Assembly: GCA_964035575.1 (NCBI GenBank)
Contig: OZ037834.1
Coordinates: 1,085,598-1,149,597 of the forward strand
DNA: 64,000 nt
Source of the DNA: Rhynchopus sp. YZ270_cl-10
Taxonomy: Eukaryota; Euglenozoa; Diplonemea; Diplonemida; Diplonemidae
Direction: 5' to 3'
Positions 51,725 to 61,367 of the stretch are shown here, piece by piece. The notes under the pieces are model-generated. The model saw only the letters and a program-made list of their open reading frames with translations. It searched no databases and was not told where the DNA came from. Within the stretch, counting starts at the first letter, position 1. Each line of letters begins with the position of its first letter. A program made the translations under genes and the position numbers.

Positions 51725-54700
51725 TCACTTCAACAACAGCTGAGGGCGCGCCACCCCTGAGGTAAGAAGTGTATGGCAGTTCAAGCACACCCGGCCACAT
51801 GCAGCTTTCTGTTTATTTTTATTTTTATTGAAAACTTGGTTGTATTAGTGTAGACACCCGAGGATGAACTCCACTATAATTATTTTATTTTTTCAAAAAA
51901 AACCCACACAACCCTATACCTTAGACGAGCAGGTTCCACAGAATATGTATCCGCAACAGCGGCAGTGGTGGCGGCGGTTGAAGAAGGTGAACGGGACTCT
52001 GCAGGAGAGACAGGCGTTTGCGAACTTGTCTGGGAGCCATGCACAGGGCGACGAGGCGACTACGGGTACGACCACACTGGCACTTCCAGCAGCACCTTTT
52101 AGCTGGTCCACCTCAACGTAGGTAGAGTCACCAACGTCGCTGACACCAGATAAGGCAGAGGCAGAGGCAAGCGACATTCGGTTGGACAGCGACAGCGACA
52201 GCGGCGAGTGCACAGAAGGCATGCCCATCTGCACCATCGCCCGCCGCAGTGCCTCCTCCACCCCGCAGTAGTACGTCTCCCACACCGCAATGCCTGCGTC
52301 CAACGTCGTCTCAAATCGCAGGTCTGTCGTCGCCGTGTACGTCTCGTTGAAGAACGTCTGCACCAAGGCCACAATGCGTCCCGTCTCCACGTTGCCGTTC
52401 ACTTCATGTTCTTCGGTCGCGTCAAGACCCCAGAAGATGAAGTCTGTCAGCGACACCGTTCTATCAGAGAGTTCTTTGCGTTCCTGATGAAAAGAGTTTT
52501 TGAAATGTTTGGAAAAAAATGCATACCTTAGGACTGTTGCAACAGAACGACCCGATCTTCCCTTCCCACGGAACATAGCAGAGCCACAACAGAAAGGCGG
52601 TGTTGAACTCAAACGCCTGCGGGAACTGCTTCACAACGTGCGCGACCGCTTCGATGAACTGCAGGTAGATCGGGCTGAGGCCCTTAGCACGGTGCTTCTC
52701 CGATCCTGCGAGGCCAAGACGCTCTGCAAACTTATGCGCCCCTGCGAACCAATCCTTTTCAATAAGCACAATAAAGCCACGTATCGTACGGTAGTACGGA
52801 TCCAACAGCAGATTCGCTATAGAAACAATCTGTGAGGTGCGGTCCCATCCATTTGTACAATGCACAAGAACTGAGGTCGATTCACGGCCTACCATTGTCG
52901 CAACTTTGACGGAGGCACTCAAAATTTTGCGGATATGCGAAATCCACCCAGACGTCTCCAAGGCACGCCGCCACTCAGGCTCGCCTCTCTGCCCTGTTGC
53001 AAGGCTTTTACGGAGTTTGTCTAGACCAGCCCGCATTGCGTGGATATTGCCTATATCCGCGTAGACCGCTTTGCATCCTGAAGATGTGTAGTTCGCAACA
53101 GAGATGTAGCCACCGCCTTTGGCGAGGTTGGCGACTGCGTTTTGGAAGGGGCGGGCATCGAGGACCGCGACGGGGGTGTTTTCGGTAACGCAGAGGGTTG
53201 TCATATAAGCTTCGTCGACGGAGGAGCGTCGGTTGCGCACACCAACAGCAGGCTGCGATGCACGCAGCAACGTCGCGCCTGAGATAGGATGAATCCACGA
53301 CACCATTGGGAAACGGCGTCCTACACGAAAGTCGGCAAGACCCTCAATCTCCGCATCCGTCGTATCGTGCGGGACTACTGTCAACTCCGGCATCGTCTCG
53401 CACAGCGCAAAGTCTTTATTCGCCGTCGAAATACGGAAGCGGGCCACCCTTTCGGGCACCACGGTGGACCCATCGTCGTTCTCTGCAGAGGAGGCACTAA
53501 GACGCCGTTCTGTATACCGCAACACACAGCGTTTCAACTCATTGAAGTAATGCTTGCCATGCGGCGCTCTGGGGCCCTGAAACACTCCACTGGAGTGATA
53601 CTTAAAGCAGAAGTGGGAGGAAAGACTGTAGTTCTGTGGGAGAAATTTTAGTAATGCGCCTCCCGTTGCGCGGGCAATGGTGAAACGCGACCCAGGAGCT
53701 GACAAAGGCGGTGGCGGTGGAGGATGCGAAGGTGACCTTGCCGCAGTGGAGGTAGGCTGCCCTGCAGGCTCTGCGTCGGGCGATTTCAATACATTCGGCC
53801 GTATTGTGGGTGTACTGTCTGCCGACGCAGGCTGCTCCACGACCACATTCCTCCAATCATAGAGAGAATACTCCTCAGGCTCCCGGAAGCACAGCGACAC
53901 ACTCCACGTATTTTTGCAGGTCAACTCCAAATAGATACTACGCCGCACCGACGCAACAAAGCTCCCCCCTTCCTCCGCCCTCGGCTGCGCCACCCCGGTC
54001 ACCAACGGAGTACCCGCATCGCTGGTACCCCCTCTGTTATCATCATAAATATGCATAGAAAGAATCAATGCTACAGGGAATTCCACTGCATCTGCAAAAT
54101 TACGTTCTAAAACGTCAATGGAAGAGGTACGTTGTGCGGTGGTGATAAGACCGGGGAGATTGCTCGCATTTAATAAAGGCCGAATGATAACTCTACGATC
54201 GGTGACGAGGAGGTGTACTGCATGGAGCATTGCCTCTGCCACAACGTGGGTGGAACAGAGTGATATAGGCGTCTCTCCTTCCGTCAAAGGCCCAGCATGC
54301 AAAAACGTTGCAGGAATTGGTTGTGAAAAGCCCCAGATAGACGAAACAGATGGTGCTTCAAACCCGCCCAACCCCTCTTCTCGTTCTCCACTTCCACCCT
54401 CCACCTCCCGCACCAACCCCGCAACCGCCAATGTAAACGCCTTAAGGGATGTTACCCACCTCCCAATCCGTCGTGAAACTTCTACTACCCCTAAAGACTT
54501 TCCGTACATCCGGTCGCATCGGAGACGTGAGACAAAAATTAAAAAGAAGTGATGTTCTTCGGGGTAGCTGCTTTCGTGAGGACCTTTTTGGGTTTCCTCT
54601 GGAGGGGAAACCCCGGGGGCAGCGAATGCAGCCCGCATGAGGTCTTGCGTGACGCGGGTGCGGAGTGAGGTGGGGCAGCGTACCCAACGTTGGGTAGAAT

Positions 54701-54974
54701 CGGCTGTGGCGCCATGCGCAGTAAGCGCTGCAATGCATCCTTCTGCGAGAGAAACAATCGCAGCCAAGGTCGCACCTCCACTGCTCCGTGGTGACCCCAT
54801 TTCAAACACGCTTTCTTCAGAGCAGCCTCGTGGGTCGGTTGGGTGGTTCAGGTGGGTGGTGGTGGAGATGGGTGGGTCAGAAATATGTGTCGGGCTGTTG
54901 ACGGAGGTATTGTCGTACTCCGGGACCTCCTCAGGGGGGCGGTCGTGCGTGGGGCTCGCAACGAGAGTCATCAT
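51725..54974 (-). CDS. Myotubularin-family phosphoinositide 3-phosphatase with C-terminal FYVE, three exons
   Basis: Exons are complement of 52527-54974, 51920-52483 and 51725-51808, giving 1031 residues. Intron 1 is 43 bp (GTATGC...CAG) and intron 2 is 111 bp (GTATAG...CAG). Family features are [39 protein letters not shown], the CX5R loop [14 protein letters not shown] (Cys706, Arg712), [13 protein letters not shown] and [20 protein letters not shown], which is continuous only after splicing intron 1. The FYVE domain starts at WLPD (965), has RRHHCRCCG, and gets its last RVCxNC pair only from exon 3, confirming intron 2. Known role: removal of the 3-phosphate from PI3P and PI(3,5)P2 on endosomes. 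The loop reads CTNGWDR rather than the usual CSDGWDR, so activity is uncertain. Confidence 0.92.
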
Positions 54975-55523
54975 CGATGGCGAAGCAGGGTTAGGGATGG
55001 ATATATGAGCGTTTGTTAAAAGAAAGAGTGAGAAGGGAAAGGGGAGACGGGGGGGAGAGGAGGGGAAGAAAAGGGGGATAGTGTAGTCCCCCCTGTGGAG
55101 TGGGTGTGTATGTTATGAAGAGGGGGAGGAGGTGAGTTTTGGATATGTGTTTCGCGTAAGGGAGGAAGGGGGGAAGGAAAGAAAGGGGACAACTTTTTTT
55201 TTTGCGTTGGCTACACTGAAACAGCCCTTTGGTACAGTGTACAACAAGGTGGGGTGGACCACCCAACCATGCAGTCCTTCATCCATTTTAGTGGTTTACA
55301 TATAAACAAAAGTGAAGTAATGCAGGCACCTCCGACTGAACCACGTACGACGCCAGCCCGGATGAAAGCACAATTACCCTGAGCCAACAATAGAAGATGT
55401 AAAAGGAAACCTAAAGTAGCCTCACAAAAAAAAAAAAAAGCCATCCTTCGTGGGTCGCGTAACCGCCCAGCAGAAAGACCCTCTCCTAACCACGCTACCC
55501 TTCAATAATATGCACTTTCGTGG
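54975..55523. other. Upstream spacer of the myotubularin gene
   Basis: A G/A-rich 5' region lies at 55020-55190. Bases 55312-55425 are a truncated copy of the GTGAAGTT-end repeat (AATGCAGGCACCTCCGACTG). There is no further gene. Confidence 0.55.
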
Positions 55524-56483
55524 GGGGTGGCATCAAAACAAAAAACGCGGACAATGTCCGCGTTTTTGGGGGGGGAGGGGGGGGGTCTGAAATTCCAGAA
55601 AACGCGGACATTTTGGGGTTTTTTTTTCCTGGAAATTTTTTTTCTTTGCCGGGGTTGTACACGATTTTGACCAAAATTTATAAAAACTCGTCCATTTCGG
55701 CAAATTGACCCCACCACAGAACCGGCGGATTCAGGAAATGCAAATGCCGGTGTTTTCGGGCAAAATAAAAAATACAAGATGCCCGCGTTTTTTTTTGCAA
55801 AATGTACACGCATGGGGGGCCCTAAAACCCCTGCTACCACGTGTTTCTACAGGCAAACACTTGGACCCATTGACCTTACACGACGGGTTTTGACCAAAAT
55901 CAAGAACTTGCCCATTTTGGCAAATTGACCCCACCACAGAAAGGACGGATTCCGGAAATGCAAATGCCGGTGTTTTTGCGCATTTTCATGGTTTCAGCAT
56001 CAGAGAGAGAAAATCTGCGTTGTGGGATTTACCTTGGCCCCTTTACCTTACACTCATTTTGACCAAAACCAAGAACTTGGCCATTTCGGCAAATTGACCC
56101 CACCACAGCGCGGACAGATTCCGGAAATGCCAATTGCGGCATGTTTTGGGGCTGAAAAATTTTCACCAGAAAATTTTTTTCAGCAGCATTTTTTGGCCGA
56201 AAATGGGCCCCACGTATTAGTGACCGGGCTCATATTTTCAAAAATTTAAGTGGTCAAAAAATTGTCCAATTTTCGAGATTGACCCCACCACTTTCTGGAC
56301 GGATTCCGGAAATGCCAAAAAACTGTGTTTTGGGTCACGAATTTGCACCCCGTCACCCAAAAACCAGCAAAAAATAGGGGGAAAAAAAACCAAAAATGTC
56401 CGCGTTTTGGGGGGGGGAGGGGGGGGTCTGAAATTCCCCAAAAACGCGGACATTGTCCGCGTTTTTTGTTTTGATGCCACCCC
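55524..56483. mobile_element. 960-bp TIR element with four ~175-bp internal repeats
   Basis: The inverted ends GGGGTGGCATCAAAAC (55524) and GTTTTGATGCCACCCC (56483) are followed inside by the 17-bp palindrome CGCGGACAATGTCCGCG on both sides. G-rich runs then precede TCTGAAATTCC. The interior has four units each containing TTTTGACCAAAA, GGCAAATTGACCCCACCACA and GGATTCCGGAAATGC, at about 55667, 55872, 56045 and 56225 (the last diverged). No coding domain is seen. Confidence 0.8.
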
Positions 56484-56632
56484 TGGGGAAATCATCAAAA
56501 AAAACTCCCAAATACCCACAAACAGATGTTAACAGGGGGGTTTCCGGACGAGTCCATATCCATTGTATCACGGCATCAACCGGGAACACCTTTTTTTTCA
56601 AAAAAAAAAGGACGGCATTTGAGACCCTCACT

Positions 56633-57514
56633 TCATAACTCCTCTCTGGGTCTGTTCTTTGCAACCTTTGTACGGAGTGATTCTACTGCCTGCTTCACGA
56701 CACCAGCTCGCTCCTCTAGCGTTACGATGTGCTCATCTGCACCAAGACGTCTGCAGAGACTCACTGCGGTACGTAACGCCTGCTCTTCAACGTGCAGACG
56801 CTTTACTGCACGACGGTGACGGTCTGCACTACTCCCTCCTCCGCCTCCACCATCACCCCCCATCAACACCCCCCGCACCAACGATACATCCTCCAACAAC
56901 ACTGCCAACACTAACCTCGCGTCGTGCAACGATGTGCTCTCATGCACACCATACCTCCCCAACGCCAAGGTGCTATGTGGCGACCCCTTCCCTTCTCTTG
57001 TCATTTCCGCAAAGGATGAAAGGAGAACGGCAGTGCTATTACCCTTCTCCCTCCCATCACCATGCGTCAAACTGTCGGAAGTGGATGTCAAAAAGGCGGT
57101 CCAAATCTGTTCCGAAAGGGGTACCCCATATCGCCGCATGAGGGTCAGAGTAGCGGAAGGGTGCTCCGCTGTGTTGCGTCCTTGGAGCAACACTGCGAGG
57201 AAGGTTCTCTGGCTTAAGGTATGTCCAGATTGGCAGGCATGCTCCGCTAGGTCCCTGGCCTCTTCCGCAGAGTTCGCACACTCGATCCGCGCGATCCAAT
57301 GCCCTGCGTCGCGCTCCAAAGTGTTCTCCCATAGGTCCAACACAATGTTCCTCTCCCCACGCTGCACCAAATGACGCAGAAGGCTTGTCTGCTGGAAGTT
57401 ACGTAGGTTGTTGTAGTTGTCTCTACAGCGTTTCGGGTCCGTTCTGAACTCTTTAACATACTGAGCAACACGAACCGACCATTTGGTGTCGTTAATGAGG
57501 GTGCGGGAGGCCAT
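56633..57514 (-). CDS. Helical protein of 293 residues, possibly PPR-like
   Basis: It starts at ATG 57514 (MASRTLINDT) and ends with TGA. Sequence is alpha-helical in pattern with repeats of 30-40 residues. Two blocks, SQRTFLAVLLQGRNTA...ATLTLMRRYGVP and SEQIWTAFLTSTSD, have the look of pentatricopeptide-like helix pairs. A glycine tract (GGDGGGGGGSS) precedes a basic C-terminal helix region. There is no clear mitochondrial presequence, although the start is basic and Arg/Ser-containing. PPR proteins bind organellar RNA, but I cannot prove this one is a PPR. The family is otherwise unrecognised. Confidence 0.7.
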   Translation of the reverse strand: MASRTLINDTKWSVRVAQYVKEFRTDPKRCRDNYNNLRNFQQTSLLRHLVQRGERNIVLDLWENTLERDAGHWIARIECANSAEEARDLAEHACQSGHTLSQRTFLAVLLQGRNTAEHPSATLTLMRRYGVPLSEQIWTAFLTSTSDSLTHGDGREKGNSTAVLLSSFAEMTREGKGSPHSTLALGRYGVHESTSLHDARLVLAVLLEDVSLVRGVLMGGDGGGGGGSSADRHRRAVKRLHVEEQALRTAVSLCRRLGADEHIVTLEERAGVVKQAVESLRTKVAKNRPREEL

Positions 57515-58969
57515 TGAGGGGAGGAGGGGGAGAAGGAGGGGGGCTGGGGGAGAGCCCTGTAGGGAGGGGAGGTGGAAAAAGATTTGAAATAAAAGGCCTT
57601 CTCGTCAGTAGTGCAGTGGGAAAAATGCTGACTCTTACATTCAAGCTAACTGATCTTAAAATGCGGGATTTAATCGAATTCGACGAAATGGGAAGAGTAT
57701 TTTTCGTTGAACGCAGTATTTTTAAAAGGGAGAAAATAGTCGGTATTATGTGATACAACGTTGGCTGGTATTCGGGTTTCTAATAACACTACGTCTTGTT
57801 GAGGAACAAAAAAATGACCTGGTGCACCGTGGGGGTCATGCGGTCTTACAGTTCCATTTCGAGGTTTGACATCTCAAAAAAATGGGGGAGCGTGGGTGGT
57901 TTTGTTTTGCATGTTGCATATATTGTTTGTGTCGAAAAAATGTTGGGGGGTTGATTTGTGGCGCTGCCTCCTAAGCCTCTGGTGTAAACACAAAGGCAGG
58001 AAGGGGGAAGAGAAGAACATGGGGGAAGGGGAGATTCAGAACCTTTGAAGGCGTGAAGAGGGGGGGACAGCTGATATGAATGGATTATGCGACAATGTGG
58101 ATTATTAATCCGGATTGTCGTAATCCACATTTTTAGAGTCCACATTGTCGTCCCCCCAATATGAAATAGCTAATAGAGCCGCATACACATCTTCGAATTT
58201 GGGAATGGATATGGGGAACGAGGCAAAGCGTATGGCAAAAATAAAGAATGAAACACATAAAAAAAATCAAAAAAACTTCGTGCGTTCTATGAAAAGAACG
58301 CAGGAGAAAATAATTGGTCTGATTTTAAACGACTGTCAAGGGATAGCAGCCACACCTCACGATGCCAGCCCCGGATGAAGCATAAGTGCGGCCAACAACA
58401 GAAGATGTACACTGGCAAAAATGAATTTGCGCCACGAATTGCGGGGAAAGGGGATTCTATTGAGGGGTGAGACGGTACGTCAATTCGAGAAGACATACGA
58501 GATGAAAAAGGTTGGCTTGAAATACAACAATCCGCTCGTGACAGTGTACCTTGGTACAATCATGGTGACCGGATGTATCGGGAAGAAATGGGGGAGAGAG
58601 GGAGAGAGAACGGTTTCTGTAAGAGTTGTAAATGGAAGTTGAACCGAAAGCTTCTCTGTGCGAGTCAACCTTGAAAAACAAAATAACATAAAAAAGAGAC
58701 AGCACGAAAAACGCCTCACACAAAAAATATAAGTTGACTTGAAATACAACAGCCCTCTTGTGACAGCGTACTTATATATATCAACACGAATGAGGAAATC
58801 ATTGGATAAAGTAAAACGACGATAAGAATGGTGGTATGTCATTTGTCGAAGCCTCCCACGCACAGTGTACCTTAGTACAATGACCGATGCACCTGGGTGG
58901 GGGGGAACAAAAACAAAAACACACACACACATTTCTTTGTCTAGCTTTTTTCCCCCCTCAAACTCCTCC
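57515..58969. other. Spacer with small hairpins and repeats
   Basis: No gene is convincing; a 79-codon plus-strand frame at 57514-57753 has some coding look but no domain. An inverted repeat of CGACAATGTGGATTA lies at 58090-58150. Bases 58350-58410 match the GTGAAGTT-end repeat (GATGCCAGCCCCGGATGAA). The block TTGAAATACAACA...CTTGTGACAGCGTAC occurs at ~58515 and ~58738. Confidence 0.5.
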
Positions 58970-59961
58970 TCAACTCACATTGTATAGCATGCAACGGCTT
59001 ACTTCGTAACGTTCAACGAGGATAAGGCGAAACACTTCTTCGACAAACCCGAGCGCGAGGGCGGGACTTGTCAACCAGCCCTCCTCGAGCTCTGCCCGGA
59101 AGAGCACCCGCACGATCGCCTGCTTGTTGCAGTAGTCGAGCACTGCCTTGTGCATGTGGAAGCTCACCCCGTCCCCGCAGTGCGGTTGCCGTGGTTTGCC
59201 TTTGAGCGCTTTGAGCTCCGACACAGCCACGTAGCCTACGTCGCTCTCGGGTGGGTCGAAGAGGTGGTAGCAGGCGTGCGCGGTGAGCTTCCAGCGTTCT
59301 GTCTTGGTGCCGTCATTGGCTTCGACGGCACCTTCCCCGCAGATGTACTCACAGAGGAGTTCCATCAGCTCGTAGTACGTCACTGGAGGTGCCTTCACGC
59401 CGACAACAAGGTGGCTAACAAGCTTGCCCATAAAGGCAGTGTCTGTGATGCCCAGGTCTGCAAGGGCTGCACGCATGCCCGTCTCCGTGAAGCGCTTCGT
59501 GCGTGGGTCAACGTGCGGTGTGACGATGTGCACAATGAGATACATCGCCTCCTGGTCGAGAAAGCCCTTCGCCATGTCACGGCGCGTGTTGAGGCGCTTG
59601 CTCGCATCGTTGCAGTCAAGGATCCAACGCTCCTTCGGAACGAAGTACGTCTCGGGCTCTGCGTCCTGTGGGTAGGGTGGTGTTTGGCAGTAGGTGGGGT
59701 GATGTAGGACAAATGGGTTTTGCGTGAATTACATACATCAATTTGCCCGCACGGCAAAAACAGCAGATATGGACTGAGTGCCTCTTCAACGTGCTCCGTT
59801 TTTCTGTGTTTTTTTTTGGGGGGTTGTGGCGGGTGATCGGGATGCGGATGATGGGTGTGGGAGGTGAGGCGAGGGAGGTTTACACACATCAACGTGGACG
59901 GCTTCTTCTTCCCACTCGGGTAGTGGCTGCTTTTGCAAGCAAGCGTCACATGGTACGGCAT
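58970..59961 (-). CDS. Unknown 278-residue protein, three exons, degenerate EF-hand-like stretch
   Basis: The proposed exons are complement of 59888-59961, 59737-59803 and 58970-59665. Intron 1 (84 bp) is GTGTGT...CAG and intron 2 (71 bp) is GTATGT...CAG. The joined frame reads MPYHVTLACK...STLI-KTEHVEEALSPYLLF...CGQID-DAEPETYFVPKERWILD and stays open to the stop. The unspliced frame changes character at each intron. Residues LFDPPESDVGYVAVSEL resemble an EF-hand loop with one or two extra residues, and the helical surroundings (YYELMELLCEYICG) fit a calmodulin-like fold. No second clear EF-hand is seen. The first exon is the least certain part, and more 5' exons are possible. I do not recognise a named family. 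Confidence 0.65.
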
Positions 59962-61367
59962 GTACTATCTACAAGCGGGTGCCTTTGTCCAACACGCACC
60001 GTATTCTCAACACAGGCGTGCGGATGACAATATGCTGAGGGTTGTGTGTGTGATGCGACACGCGAATGTGTGTTTCTCTCTACTCCCTGCCCCCAACTTG
60101 ATACCTATATACTGGGGGAGAGCTGGTGGGGGGTCTTTGTTGTGTGAGTTGCGCGCAGAACACCCCTACCTAAACAAATACACCGCAATTCGCTCTCTAA
60201 AAGAGAAGAGTTAGTAGTGCCTACGAGTCATACCTAGAAGGCGAATATAGGGCGAATACGAAATTCGCCTTCTAGGTATGGCTAGTGGTGGTTACACAAA
60301 AAAAAAATGGGGCTGTTATGTGTGAAGACACGAGGAGAACAAAGGGAAGGGGTAGGGGAAAGGGGGTAGGTCGGTAGGTCGCTTTATGGCTCGTTGCCGT
60401 TAAGTACACTGCATTGGGAGCACTGTCTTTTTTCCTTGAGAACATTTTTCGTTTCATGCAGAACAAAAACAAAAATGCGCATTGAATTAGCGTGTTGGGC
60501 CCAGGTTGCGGTGAAGAGATCGGCACGCAAAGAAAAGTTTATAAGATGATCCTAAGCCTTTCGTGCTTAGTCACCTTGTCAACAAAAAGACTATGACGAT
60601 AGAGCGCACGGTGCACAGAGCGAACGTCATGGCACACAATATGTGTTGCGAGGCTGTTCGCACAGTACACCGGCCACTTTTCAACTTCCGTCGATTCTAT
60701 TTCCTATTTGTCAAAATGCTTGGTATATTTATCAAAAAAAAGGAGAGCAAAAAGAAAACTTGTCAGAGGCATGAATCCTGCTCCAACGAAGATCAAAAAA
60801 GGTATGGAAAAGGGGGGAAAGGGAAGAGGGTGCAAGGCGACTCATCGCCGTGCACCAAACAGTTTATGTTACAACTCACGTTCCACGTTTTTGTGTATGT
60901 GGTTAGGCCACAACCCAGTATGCAAGGAGTTCTGTGGTGTGGGCTAAGAACCTCTACCTATTTACCTATTTACCTATTTGCCTATTGGCTACGTTTAAAA
61001 GACAAAAACAAAATCGTTGTATTATTTGACAATCACCCCCTCGGAGATGTCTTTCCAGGAGCACCCGAAACGTTTAAAAAATAAAATGTACACTTAAACC
61101 CTTTTGTGCCACAACACCTTCTACAGTACCCCATCGAAGAAAGCTTCTGTGGTTATTAATGTATTTTTTTTCCGTTCCCGAAAAAAGAGAAGTTGAAATG
61201 TGCAAACGCCTCACCGTACACCGGCAGGGCAGCAGAAATTAATTCATATACATTCTTTTCTTAGCGAAACAAAAAGAAAGCAGAAAGAAAGAAAAATGAA
61301 CCGAAGCTTCTTGCTTAGCCACCTATAAAACAAAAGGAGCCTCATCCCCTTCTTCACCCCCTCTTCA
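59962..61367. other. Spacer between the three-exon gene and the chorismate mutase gene
   Basis: No gene is supported. A near-perfect inverted repeat (arms CATACCTAGAAGGCGAAT) lies at 60229-60280. CTAAGC-hairpin repeats lie at 60532 and 61296, and a GTGCAAACGCCTCACCG repeat at 61189-61235. A TTTACCTATTTACC stretch lies near 60957. Confidence 0.55.
60229..60280. repeat. Inverted repeat, 18-bp arms
   Basis: CATACCTAGAAGGCGAAT and its exact complement are separated by 16 bp. It lies between two convergent-looking gene ends on neither side; all neighbours are on the minus strand. It could be a small MITE or an RNA hairpin; no T-run follows. Confidence 0.8.

Noticed and set aside
60563-61084. Plus-strand 173-codon open frame
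   Set aside because: Composition is Lys-rich and irregular, it crosses short dispersed repeats, and it lies between minus-strand genes without a domain.
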